The notes under the pieces were generated by a model. It worked only from the letters and a program-made list of their open reading frames with translations. It was not told where the DNA came from and made no database searches. A stretch of DNA of 64,000 bases from Nguyenibacter vanlangensis. GTDB taxonomy: Bacteria; Pseudomonadota; Alphaproteobacteria; Acetobacterales; Acetobacteraceae. The stretch is taken from NCBI RefSeq assembly GCF_038719015.1, contig NZ_CP152276.1:444001-508000 (forward strand), read 5' to 3'. The position numbers were made by a program, and so were the translations under genes. Below are positions 36,795 to 44,454 of this stretch, one piece after another. How positions within the stretch are numbered: position 1 is the stretch's first letter; each line of letters starts with the position of its first letter.

Positions 36795-36839
36795 GGGACG
36801 GGCAAGACAGGGGTGAGCAAGACGGGGGTGGGCAAGACA
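36795..36839. repeat. Three 15-bp tandem units directly after the uvrC stop
   Basis: GGGACGGGCAAGACA, GGGGTGAGCAAGACG and GGGGTGGGCAAGACA (36795, 36810, 36825) follow the uvrC TGA without a gap. They are non-coding in the uvrC frame. Confidence 0.9.
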
Positions 36840-36936
36840 GGGACGGCATGCCCGGCCGGCATTGAGCGGATTCGTCATCAGACCGTCGTGATGGACCGTT
36901 CCTGTTCTACCCGTCTTGCTGTACTGTCCTTCGGTG

Positions 36937-37533
36937 ATGCTGACTGACCTGCCCAACGTCCTGACCCTGTCGCGGATCGTGGCGATTCCCGTCCTGGTGG
37001 CCCTGGTGGCGATGGGGCGGCCGCTGACGGATAGCGCGGCGTGCCTGCTCTTCATCGCCGCCGCCTTCACCGACTATCTGGACGGCAAACTGGCCCGGGC
37101 CCGGCACCAATATTCCGACCTGGGCCGCATGATGGACCCCATCGCCGACAAGCTGCTGGTGGGGGCGTCGCTGATGGTCCTGGCCGGGACCGGCCGGCTG
37201 GCCTATGCCGCGCTCTATCCCGCCATCGTTATCCTGGCGCGCGAAATCCTGATCAGCGGCCTGCGCGAATTCCTCGCCTCCACCCGGATCAGCCTGCCGG
37301 TGACCCGCCTGGCGAAATGGAAGACCGGCATCCAGATGACCGCGATCGGTTTCCTGCTGGCGGGCGACAGCACCGGGGCGCTGCTGCATCTGCAATGGCT
37401 GCGGGTCGGCCTGGTCGGCGCTGCCCTGCTCTGGATCGCCGCGGGGCTGACGGTGATCACCGGATGGGACTATCTGCTGGCCGGGCTGCGCCATGTCGGC
37501 CGCACCGATGGCGCGTCCAAGATCGCGTCCTGA
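36937..37533 (+). CDS. pgsA: CDP-diacylglycerol-glycerol-3-phosphate 3-phosphatidyltransferase
   Basis: A 198-residue membrane enzyme making phosphatidylglycerol phosphate from CDP-diacylglycerol and glycerol-3-phosphate. The CDP-alcohol phosphatidyltransferase motif D-x2-D-G-x2-A-R-x8-G-x3-D-x3-D is present (DYLDGKLARARHQYSDLG followed by RMMDPIAD). Several hydrophobic helices follow. ATG 36937 (MLTDLPNVLTLSR) is the natural start; GTG 36934 is one codon earlier. It follows uvrC by 142 bases, a common pair in Proteobacteria. Confidence 0.93.
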   Translation: MLTDLPNVLTLSRIVAIPVLVALVAMGRPLTDSAACLLFIAAAFTDYLDGKLARARHQYSDLGRMMDPIADKLLVGASLMVLAGTGRLAYAALYPAIVILAREILISGLREFLASTRISLPVTRLAKWKTGIQMTAIGFLLAGDSTGALLHLQWLRVGLVGAALLWIAAGLTVITGWDYLLAGLRHVGRTDGASKIAS

Positions 37534-37900
37534 CCCCCGCGCGTCACGGCCCGGCTGGCCATGGCCTCTCATCGCCCTGGCTCTCATGCCGGGCGCGCCG
37601 GTCGTGCCGGCGGAAGCCGCCGGGCCGCCTTCGCCGGGGCGTGCCGCCATCGCCTCCGGCCGTGAAATGCCCGAAGGGGCGACGATCAGCGCCGGCGAGC
37701 AGGCCGAAATCCGCGGAGGCGTCCCCCTGTCCGACTCCGGGCAGGGGGAGTCCGCGCCCGCGGATTATCCCCCGCCATCCGATTCCGGCATCGTCATTCC
37801 CAACGGCGACGGCACCAGCACGGTCATCGCGCCGGACGGCACGACACGGACGGTGAAGGGCACGCCCGCCGCTCCGGAACCCGCCGTCGCTCCAAGATAG
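37508..37900 (+). CDS. Small exported protein of unknown function
   Basis: About 130 residues starting in the end of pgsA (26-base overlap). A basic N-terminus (MARPRSRPDPRASRPG) precedes a hydrophobic segment (WPLIALALMPGAPVVPAEAAG) that looks like a signal peptide. The mature part is small, proline- and glycine-rich, and ends with a VIPNGDGTSTVIAPDGTTRT beta-like stretch. I do not recognise the family. Codon use and frame look genuine, and the stop codon is embedded in an 11-bp tandem repeat. Confidence 0.6.
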   Translation: MARPRSRPDPRASRPGWPWPLIALALMPGAPVVPAEAAGPPSPGRAAIASGREMPEGATISAGEQAEIRGGVPLSDSGQGESAPADYPPPSDSGIVIPNGDGTSTVIAPDGTTRTVKGTPAAPEPAVAPR

Positions 37901-37924
37901 GGCCAAAATAGGGCCAAGATAGGA
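37892..37924. repeat. Three 11-bp tandem units spanning a stop codon
   Basis: CCAAGATAGGG, CCAAAATAGGG and CCAAGATAGGA at 37892, 37903 and 37914. The first unit carries the TAG stop of the small exported protein. This is the only repeat of the set whose period is not a multiple of three. Confidence 0.85.
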
Positions 37925-37955
37925 ACCTGCGGGCAAGGACGCTAAGAGAGTGGGC

Positions 37956-38228
37956 ATGGTGACGATCCTCTATTTCGCATGGCTGCGCGACCGGCTGGGC
38001 CGGTCGACGGATTCGCTCGCGATTCCCGCACAGGGCTGCTCGGTGCGCGACGTGATGCAGGCGCTCGGGCAGCGTGACGCGGCTCTCGGCGCGCTCTTCG
38101 GCCCGGCTTCCGTCCCGTCCGGGGCGGGCGCGATCCGCTGTGCGGTGAACCAGGAATTCGCCGGTCCGGACGACCCGGTCCGGCCGGGCGACGAACTGGC
38201 CTTCTTCCCGCCGGTGACGGGGGGCTAG
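37956..38228 (+). CDS. moaD: Molybdopterin synthase small subunit
   Basis: A 90-residue ubiquitin-like sulfur carrier ending in the required Gly-Gly (FFPPVTGG), which is adenylated and thiocarboxylated before delivering sulfur to precursor Z. ATG 37956 (MVTILYFAWLRDRLG) is preferred to GTG 37950. The moaE gene starts three bases after the stop, so the two subunits are co-translated. Confidence 0.92.
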   Translation: MVTILYFAWLRDRLGRSTDSLAIPAQGCSVRDVMQALGQRDAALGALFGPASVPSGAGAIRCAVNQEFAGPDDPVRPGDELAFFPPVTGG

Positions 38229-38231
38229 GCG

Positions 38232-38699
38232 ATGCGGATCGACGTGCGGGTCCAGCCCGAATCGTTCTCGCTGGATGCCGAGATCGCGCATCTGGCGCAG
38301 GCCGGCCACGATATCGGGGGGATCGGCGCCTTCCTCGGGCTGGTGCGGGCCGAGGACGGGCTGCAGGCCCTGACGCTGGAACATTATCCCGGCATGACCG
38401 AATCCATGATGACCCGAATCGTCCGGCAGGCCGGCGCCCGATTCGGTCTGCTGGCCTGCACGGTCATCCATCGCGTCGGGCGCCTGCCGGTCGGCGCGCC
38501 GATCGTGCTGGTCCTGTGCGCCGCGCCCCACCGCGCGGCGGCGCTGGACGGCACGGCATTCGTCATCGACTGGCTGAAGACCCGCGCGCCCTTCTGGAAA
38601 CGGCAGGATTATGCCGATGGGCGCACGAGCTGGGTCGAAGCCCGCTGTTCGGACGACGAGGCGACCGCGCGCTGGACGGAAACCGGCCTGATGTCCTGA
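38232..38699 (+). CDS. moaE: Molybdopterin synthase catalytic subunit
   Basis: A 155-residue protein with MoaE signatures: IGAFLGLVRAEDG, TLEHYPGMTE, VIHRVGRLPVG and the active-site lysine region WLKTRAPFWKRQ. With MoaD it converts precursor Z to molybdopterin, the cofactor of molybdenum enzymes such as aldehyde and xanthine dehydrogenases used by acetic acid bacteria. Other moa genes are not in the window. Confidence 0.94.
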   Translation: MRIDVRVQPESFSLDAEIAHLAQAGHDIGGIGAFLGLVRAEDGLQALTLEHYPGMTESMMTRIVRQAGARFGLLACTVIHRVGRLPVGAPIVLVLCAAPHRAAALDGTAFVIDWLKTRAPFWKRQDYADGRTSWVEARCSDDEATARWTETGLMS

Positions 38700-38749
38700 T
38701 TCCGATGGACCCATGCGGTCGGATAAAGATGCTCGATAAAACAATGAGC

Positions 38750-38794
38750 TAGTGGCCTGCTGATCCGAGAATTTCTCGGATCAGCAGGCCACTA
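38750..38794. repeat. 45-bp perfect palindrome
   Basis: The left arm begins TAGTGGCCTGCTGATC and the right arm ends GATCAGCAGGCCACTA. The arms are 22 bp, perfectly complementary, around a single central base. It lies 50 bases after moaE and could stop transcription or be a mobile palindromic element. Confidence 0.9.
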
Positions 38795-38805
38795 AAATAT
38801 TGATT

Positions 38806-38860
38806 CTAGTGTCTTTTCGATTCCGAAATTCGCTTGCGAATTTCGGAATCGGGACACTAG
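38806..38860. repeat. Second palindrome, CTAGTGTC...GACACTAG
   Basis: Outer ends CTAGTGTC and GACACTAG enclose CGATTCCGAAATTCGC-TT-GCGAATTTCGGAATCG, a perfect 16-bp inner stem. The arms differ only by a small TTTT/GG bulge between outer and inner stems. It starts 11 bases after the first palindrome. Confidence 0.9.
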
Positions 38861-38861
38861 G

Positions 38862-38895
38862 GCCATATCCGTGAACCGGCGTGAACGGATATGGC
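38862..38895. repeat. Third inverted repeat in the moaE-nrdA gap
   Basis: GCCATATCCGT (38862-38872) and ACGGATATGGC (38885-38895) are exact reverse complements with a 12-nt loop. The rest of this 469-base gap to nrdA shows no gene. A lone CTAGTGTCCC at 39067 repeats the end of the second palindrome. Confidence 0.75.
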
Positions 38896-39049
38896 TCCGG
38901 ACTGAAACCCGGCGGCGGCCCCGAGTCGCAGCCGTGGATCGCGGCGGGCGAACGGCGGCGGGAAAGCGGCCGGTAAAAAAGATTCCCTCTTGATTTTGCA
39001 AAAGCCGAGGAAAGTCCTGTTCCCGTCGTCCCGGCACGCTCTTGCCGTT

Positions 39050-39168
39050 TAAGGATCTTCATATATCTAGTGTCCCATCAGTTGCCCGCACGCGATATAT
39101 AGGGGCATAATCAAAACAAGGGACGAGGTGGCGTAGCCCGCTCCCGGCGATTTCCACGGAGATGATGC
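39050..39168 (+). promoter_or_regulatory. Promoter region of nrdA-nrdB
   Basis: Two ATATAT-centred sites (TTCATATATCTAGTGT at 39058 and CGCGATATATAGGGG at 39091) lie 34 bases apart upstream of nrdA. They weakly resemble NrdR boxes, but the spacing and sequence are not exact, so NrdR control is only a possibility. Confidence 0.3.
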
Positions 39169-41118
39169 ATGAGCCTGGACGACATATCCGGAACTGTATC
39201 TGATCGTCCCGCCGAAGAGCGCGACCTGTTTCAGGATCGCGACGGAGCCCAGGCTCGGGACATGAACCAGGACATGTTCGATGATGTGGTGCAGCTCCCC
39301 GGCCATCACCCGGTGCGGGTGAATCGCGCGCGCGACGCATTGCTCACGCCCTTCGGCAAGGCGACGCTCGATAATCGCTATCTGCTCGAAGGCGAAAGCT
39401 ACCAGGACCTGTTCGGCCGCGTCGCATCCTATTACGGCGCCGATGCCGGCCACGCCCAGCGGCTGTACGACTATATCTCGCGCCACTGGTTCATGCCGGC
39501 CACGCCCGTCCTGTCCAATGGCGGCACGACGCGCGGCCTGCCGATCTCCTGCTTCCTGAACGAGGCGAACGACAGCCTGCGCGGCATCGTCGACCTGTGG
39601 AACGAGAATGTCTGGCTGGCCTCCAAGGGGGGCGGCATCGGCTCCTACTGGGGCAATCTGCGCTCGATCGGCGAGAATGTCGGCCGCAACGGCAAGACGT
39701 CGGGCGTCATTCCCTTCATCCGCGTGATGGACAGCCTGACCCTGGCCATCAGCCAGGGCTCGCTGCGCCGTGGCTCGGCCGCCGTCTACTTGCCGGTCTG
39801 GCATCCGGAAATCGAGGAATTCATCGAAATCCGCCGTCCCACCGGCGGCGACCCGAACCGCAAGGCGCTGAACCTGCATCACGGCGTGCTGGTGTCCGAC
39901 GCGTTCATGCGCGCGGTGGCCGAGGACGCGGAATGGGCGCTGCTGTCGCCCAAGGACGGCGCGCATATCCGCAAGATTTCGGCCCGTTCGCTGTGGATCC
40001 GCATCCTGACCGCGCGGATGGAGCAGGGCGAGCCCTACATCATTTATTCCGACCACGTGAACAACGCGCGGCCCGAGCACCACAAGCTCGCGGGGCTCGA
40101 GGTCAAGACCTCCAATCTGTGTGCCGAGATCACACTGCCCACGGGCATGGATCACCATGGCAAGGAGCGGACGGCGGTCTGCTGCCTGTCCTCGCTCAAC
40201 CTGGAAACCTGGGAGGAGTGGAAGGACGACCCGCGCTTCATCGAGGACGTGATGCTGTTCCTCGACAACGTGCTGCAGGACTTCATCGACCGCGCGCCCG
40301 ACGACATGGAGCGCGCGAAATACGCCGCCGCGCGCGAGCGTTCGGTCGGCCTGGGGGTCATGGGCTTCCATTCCTTCCTGCAGGCCAATGACGTCCCGTT
40401 CGAAAGCGTGATCGCCAAGGTCTGGAACAAGCGGATCTTCAAGCATATCCGTCAGCAGGCCGACGCCGCCTCGCGCAAGCTGGCCGAACTGCGCGGCCCG
40501 TGCCCCGACGCGGCCGAATACGGCATGATGGAGCGTTTCTCCAACAAGCTGGCCATCGCGCCGACCGCGTCGATTTCGATCATCGCCGGCAATTCCAGCC
40601 CCGGCATCGAACCGATCGCCGCCAACGTCTTCCTGCAGAAGACGCTGTCCGGCTCGTTTACCGTGCGCAACCGGCACCTGCTCAAGCTGCTGATCGACAA
40701 GGGCCGGAACACCGACGATGTCTGGTCCTCGATCACCCTGAACAAGGGCAGCGTCCAGCATCTGGACTTCCTGACGCAGCAGGAAAAGGACGTGTTCAAG
40801 ACCGCGTTCGAACTGGATCAGCGCTGGGTGATCGAACACGCCGCCGACCGCGCGCCGTATATCTGCCAGGCCCAGTCGATCAACCTGTTCCTGCCGGCCA
40901 ACGTGCACAAGCGCGACCTGCACCAGATCCACTACATGGCCTGGAAGAGGGGCGTGAAGTCGCTCTATTACTGCCGTTCGCTGTCCATCCAGCGCGCCGA
41001 CGCAGTCAGCAACATGGTGGGCAAGAGCGACATCATGGCCGGCGAGCCCGAGCCCGCCCCCCCCGTTGCCGCCCCGGCATCGACGACCAATTATGAGGAA
41101 TGCCTGGCCTGCCAGTAA
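39169..41118 (+). CDS. nrdA: Class I ribonucleotide reductase alpha subunit, short form
   Basis: A 649-residue large subunit reducing ribonucleoside diphosphates. Active-site residues visible are C128 (PISCFLNE), the N316-x-C318-x-E320 triad (SNLCAEI) and C338/C339 (AVCCLSSLN). The tyrosine pair of the radical path is in KSLYYCRS, and the C-terminal shuttle cysteines are C645 and C648 (EECLACQ). The catalytic barrel begins by about residue 60, so there is no N-terminal ATP-cone, the domain that mediates overall dATP inhibition in E. coli NrdA. It is followed by nrdB after a 73-base spacer with two hairpins. Confidence 0.93.
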   Translation: MSLDDISGTVSDRPAEERDLFQDRDGAQARDMNQDMFDDVVQLPGHHPVRVNRARDALLTPFGKATLDNRYLLEGESYQDLFGRVASYYGADAGHAQRLYDYISRHWFMPATPVLSNGGTTRGLPISCFLNEANDSLRGIVDLWNENVWLASKGGGIGSYWGNLRSIGENVGRNGKTSGVIPFIRVMDSLTLAISQGSLRRGSAAVYLPVWHPEIEEFIEIRRPTGGDPNRKALNLHHGVLVSDAFMRAVAEDAEWALLSPKDGAHIRKISARSLWIRILTARMEQGEPYIIYSDHVNNARPEHHKLAGLEVKTSNLCAEITLPTGMDHHGKERTAVCCLSSLNLETWEEWKDDPRFIEDVMLFLDNVLQDFIDRAPDDMERAKYAAARERSVGLGVMGFHSFLQANDVPFESVIAKVWNKRIFKHIRQQADAASRKLAELRGPCPDAAEYGMMERFSNKLAIAPTASISIIAGNSSPGIEPIAANVFLQKTLSGSFTVRNRHLLKLLIDKGRNTDDVWSSITLNKGSVQHLDFLTQQEKDVFKTAFELDQRWVIEHAADRAPYICQAQSINLFLPANVHKRDLHQIHYMAWKRGVKSLYYCRSLSIQRADAVSNMVGKSDIMAGEPEPAPPVAAPASTTNYEECLACQ

Positions 41119-41121
41119 GGC

Positions 41122-41170
41122 GGATCCAACTCAGTTGGATCCAATGCGGCCGGACATCCGATCCGGCCGC
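41122..41170. promoter_or_regulatory. Twin hairpins in the nrdA-nrdB spacer
   Basis: GGATCCAAC-TCA-GTTGGATCC (41122-41142) and GCGGCCGGA-CATCCGA-TCCGGCCGC (41146-41170) are two perfect 9-bp stems in tandem, starting four bases after the nrdA stop. There is no T-run. They may protect mRNA ends or adjust the NrdA:NrdB ratio (inference). Confidence 0.6.
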
Positions 41171-41191
41171 CGGCATCGCGGAGAGTACCAC

Positions 41192-42211
41192 ATGACCGAG
41201 ACCCAGAACGCACCCGAAACCGGGGGCGAGCCGCATTTCGACCTGCTGACGGCCAATCCGGTCTACAAGCCGTTTCGCTACCCTTGGGCCTACGATGCCT
41301 GGCTGACCCAGCAGCGCGTCCACTGGCTGCCCGAGGAGGTGCCGCTCGCCGACGACGTCAAGGACTGGCACCGCACCCTGACGGAAAGCGAACGGCATCT
41401 GGTCACCCAGATCTTCCGCTTCTTCACGCAGTCGGACGTCGAGGTGAATAATTGCTACATGAAGCATTACAGCCGGGTCTTCAAACCGACCGAAGTGCTG
41501 ATGATGCTGTCCGCGTTTTCGAATATCGAAACGATTCACATCGCCGCCTACAGTCATCTGCTCGACACCATCGGCATGCCCGAGGCCGAGTATTCCGCTT
41601 TCCTTAAATATAAGGAAATGAAGGATAAATATGACTATATGCAAAGCTTCTCGGTCGACAGCAAATACGAGATCGCCCGTACCCTGGCCGCGTTCGGCGC
41701 CTTCACCGAGGGGCTGCAGCTTTTCGCGTCCTTCGCGATCCTGCTGAACTTCCCCCGTTTCAACAAGCTCAAGGGCATGGGGCAGATCGTCTCGTGGTCG
41801 GTGCGCGACGAAACCCTGCACTGCCTGTCGATGGCCCGGCTGTTCCGCGTCTTCATCCAGGAAAACCCGGAAATCTGGACTGAAAAACTGCGCGAGGACA
41901 TCCGGCAGATCTGCCGCGACATCGTCGAGCACGAGGACGCATTCATCGACCTGTCCTTCGAGATGGGTTCGGTCGAAGGGCTGGATGCCGACCTGGTCAA
42001 GACCTATATCCGCTTCATCGCCGACCGGCGCCTGAACCAGTTGGGCCTGGACGCGCTCTACGACGTCCCCGGCAATCCGCTGCCCTGGCTGGACGACATG
42101 CTGAACGCCGTCGAACACACGAATTTCTTCGAAAATCGCGCCACGGAATATAGCCGTGCCTCGACGAGCGGCTCGTGGGAAGAAGCGTTCGAAGAGAGCG
42201 TCTTCCAGTAA
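41192..42211 (+). CDS. nrdB: Class I ribonucleotide reductase beta subunit
   Basis: A 339-residue radical-generating subunit. The di-iron ligands are all present: D82, E113, H116, E173, E207 and H210, in SDVEVNN, NIETIHIAAY, FTEGLQLF and RDETLHCLS. The radical tyrosine is Y120, placed exactly as Y122 of E. coli NrdB. The C-terminal tail (WEEAFEESVFQ) should dock into NrdA. The start at ATG 41192 is preceded by GGAGAG. There is no ATP-cone in this subunit either. Confidence 0.95.
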   Translation: MTETQNAPETGGEPHFDLLTANPVYKPFRYPWAYDAWLTQQRVHWLPEEVPLADDVKDWHRTLTESERHLVTQIFRFFTQSDVEVNNCYMKHYSRVFKPTEVLMMLSAFSNIETIHIAAYSHLLDTIGMPEAEYSAFLKYKEMKDKYDYMQSFSVDSKYEIARTLAAFGAFTEGLQLFASFAILLNFPRFNKLKGMGQIVSWSVRDETLHCLSMARLFRVFIQENPEIWTEKLREDIRQICRDIVEHEDAFIDLSFEMGSVEGLDADLVKTYIRFIADRRLNQLGLDALYDVPGNPLPWLDDMLNAVEHTNFFENRATEYSRASTSGSWEEAFEESVFQ

Positions 42212-42305
42212 TATCGGGGACCGGCTGACCGTCCCACCGCCCCTTTTCGGCACGCGCTCTTCAGAAAAAACCGTTGATTTATCAATGAATTAAACAATCG
42301 GGGTC

Positions 42306-42347
42306 AAGGGGTCTGCGACCCCTTGCGGGTCGAGGGCAGCGCCCTCG
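42306..42347. repeat. Intergenic hairpin-cluster repeat (copy 2)
   Basis: AAGGGGTC-TGC-GACCCCTT (42306-42324) and CGAGGGC-AGC-GCCCTCG (42331-42347) follow an AT-rich lead-in containing GATTTATCAATG. The architecture matches the element at 3953-4065. It lies between convergent nrdB and the methyltransferase gene. Confidence 0.7.
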
Positions 42348-42392
42348 CCTTGCCTCGCAAGAGGTATGCCTCCGGCACGGCATGCCGTCGCG

Positions 42393-43253
42393 TCATCCGC
42401 CCGGCGGATCGCACAGCGCGGCGCCGTCGCGCAGGACCGATTGCGCCTGCGGCGTAAAACATCCGTCTTCCCGATGCAGGACCAGGCCCGGATGCAGGAC
42501 GGCCGGTCCCCGGCCGCCGATTCGACCCTGCACCAGCATGATTCGCGCCGGCCGCCCGGTCTTGGGCCAGAAGGGGAACAGCGACAGGCTGCCGATCGCG
42601 TTGTCGCGCATCGCGGCGATCGCGCAATCCAGCAACGCCGCCGGCAGCGCCAGCGTCAGCGTGCCGCGATGCCGCACCTGCCGCCCCAGGCAGCGGACCC
42701 AGAGTGCGATCATGTCCCGCGATTCCACGCGCCGGGCCAGGTCCCGCCGCGCATCGGGCGACGGCGTCGAATCGGCGCAATGCCAGGGCGGATTGGCGAA
42801 GGCGTGGTCGAAGCGGCCGCCATCGGGCGGAAAATCGGGAAGGCCGGGCAAGGCGGGCAGGGCGGCCTGGACGACCCGCAGACCGTCGAAGCCGTTCTGC
42901 GCAAAATTCGCCTCCGCCAGCAGCGCCGTCCGGGCATCGCGTTCCAGTCCCAGTCCGGACAGGCCCGGTACGCGATGGGCCAGACACATCAACCCGGCTC
43001 CCGCGCCGCATCCGCCCTCCAGCACCCGCTCGCCAGGCCGGGCCGGAATGGCGGCCGCCATCAGCACGGGCTCCAGCCCGGTGCGATAGCCGTCGCGATA
43101 CTGGCGATAGAGGATGCGGCCACCCAGCAGAGATCCGGCGCCGATTGCCGCCGGATCGGGGGACGCGGACGGCAGGTTCTCGTCCACCCCGGCCGCGTGT
43201 TCCGCTTCCGCCATTACGTCCTTCGGCTTGACCGTCATACCCGCGCCGCTCAT
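42393..43253 (-). CDS. SAM-dependent methyltransferase, TrmN6/YfiC-like
   Basis: A 286-residue class I methyltransferase. The SAM loop is VLEGGCGAGAGLMCLA (motif I) and the catalytic motif is FANPPWH (N-P-P-W, motif IV), typical of adenine-N6 methyltransferases such as YfiC/TrmN6, which modifies A37 of tRNA1-Val. GGRILYRQYRDGYRTGLEPVL-type sequence before motif I also fits. An extra N-terminal 30 residues (acidic, alanine-rich) may not be part of the fold. The RNA target is inferred, not shown. Confidence 0.82.
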   Translation of the reverse strand: MSGAGMTVKPKDVMAEAEHAAGVDENLPSASPDPAAIGAGSLLGGRILYRQYRDGYRTGLEPVLMAAAIPARPGERVLEGGCGAGAGLMCLAHRVPGLSGLGLERDARTALLAEANFAQNGFDGLRVVQAALPALPGLPDFPPDGGRFDHAFANPPWHCADSTPSPDARRDLARRVESRDMIALWVRCLGRQVRHRGTLTLALPAALLDCAIAAMRDNAIGSLSLFPFWPKTGRPARIMLVQGRIGGRGPAVLHPGLVLHREDGCFTPQAQSVLRDGAALCDPPGG

Positions 43254-43296
43254 ATGTTCTGCAGACCAACCCTACGGAACCGGGGAGTTTAACCTT

Positions 43297-44373
43297 TTGG
43301 GCGTCGCAGTCACTCTGCCGGATTCCGAGAAATCGGCAAACGCGAAGAATACCGGGGCCGGTAAACCATCGGCTAACGGTGCCGAGACGGCGTTGCGCGC
43401 CTTGTCGGACTATCTCGCCGACGACATGGCCGCATGCAACCACGCGATCGTGGCCAGGATGGACAGTCCGGTCGCGCTGATCCCGCAACTGGCGGCCCAT
43501 CTGGTGGCCGCCGGCGGCAAGCGGCTGCGCCCGCTCCTGACCCTGGCCTCGGCGCGGCTGTGCGGCTACCCGGCCGACGACGCGAATCAGCGCCATGTCG
43601 GCCTGGCCGCCTGCGTCGAATTCATCCACACCGCGACCTTGCTGCATGACGACGTCGTCGATGAAAGCCAGTTGCGCCGCGGCCTGGCCAGCGCCAATGC
43701 CGTGTTCGGCAACAAGGCTTCGGTGCTGGTCGGCGACTTCCTGTTCGCGCGGGCCTTCCAGTTGATGACCGACGACGGCTCGCTGAAGGTGATGCAGATC
43801 CTCTCCTCGGCTTCGGCCACGATTTCCGAGGGCGAGGTCCTGCAGATGTCCACGCAGAATGACCTCTCGACCTCGGTCGACCAGTATCTGGAGGTCATCC
43901 ACGGCAAGACCGCCGCCCTGTTCGCCGCTGCCTGCCGCGTCGGCGCCGTCGTCGCCGCGCGGCCCGAGGCCGAGGAACTGGCGCTGGAAGCCTACGGCAC
44001 CAATCTGGGCATGGCCTTCCAGCTTGTGGACGACGCGCTGGACTACGCGGCGGACCAGGCCGTGCTGGGCAAGACGGTCGGCGACGATTTCCGCGAGGGC
44101 AAGATCACTCTGCCGGTCCTGGCCGCCTACGCGGCCGGCACCGAGGAGGACCGCCGGTTCTGGCGCCGGGTGATCGAAGACAGCGAACAGACGCCCGAAG
44201 ACCTGGACCACGCGCTGGACCTGATCGCCCGGACGGACGCGATCGAAACCACCCTGGATCGCGCCGCCACCTACGCACGGGCGGCGCATGCGGCGCTGGA
44301 CATCTTCCCCGACAGCCATCTGCGCCGGCTGCTGCAGGATACCGCCGCCTACACCGTCAGTCGGGGAAGCTGA
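43297..44373 (+). CDS. ispB: Polyprenyl diphosphate synthase (octa/decaprenyl)
   Basis: A 358-residue trans-prenyltransferase that makes the side chain of ubiquinone. Both aspartate-rich motifs are present: DDVVD at about 118-122 (LLHDDVVDES) and DDALD at about 245-249 (LVDDALDYAAD), with GGKRLRPLL earlier. The most probable start is TTG 43297, because GGGGAG lies about ten bases upstream and no ATG fits without entering the divergent methyltransferase gene. Acetic acid bacteria use Q9 or Q10, so the product is probably C45 or C50. Confidence 0.9.
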   Translation: MGVAVTLPDSEKSANAKNTGAGKPSANGAETALRALSDYLADDMAACNHAIVARMDSPVALIPQLAAHLVAAGGKRLRPLLTLASARLCGYPADDANQRHVGLAACVEFIHTATLLHDDVVDESQLRRGLASANAVFGNKASVLVGDFLFARAFQLMTDDGSLKVMQILSSASATISEGEVLQMSTQNDLSTSVDQYLEVIHGKTAALFAAACRVGAVVAARPEAEELALEAYGTNLGMAFQLVDDALDYAADQAVLGKTVGDDFREGKITLPVLAAYAAGTEEDRRFWRRVIEDSEQTPEDLDHALDLIARTDAIETTLDRAATYARAAHAALDIFPDSHLRRLLQDTAAYTVSRGS

Positions 44374-44454
44374 TATCCCGCCCCGCACGGCGGTACCATC
44401 GCATGGCCATATCGTCCGGTTCCATTCGTCGGCCGCGCAGGTCGCTGCGGCAGG

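Noticed and set aside
36795..36839. CRISPR-like array after uvrC
   Set aside because: Repeats are directly adjacent with no spacers and only 15 bp long; no cas genes are present.
38750..38860. Remnant of a full insertion sequence
   Set aside because: Only palindromes are present; there is no transposase fragment between or beside them.
39058..39106. Pair of NrdR boxes upstream of nrdA
   Set aside because: The two ATATAT-centred sites match the consensus poorly and their 34-base spacing is off; kept only as a low-confidence regulatory region.
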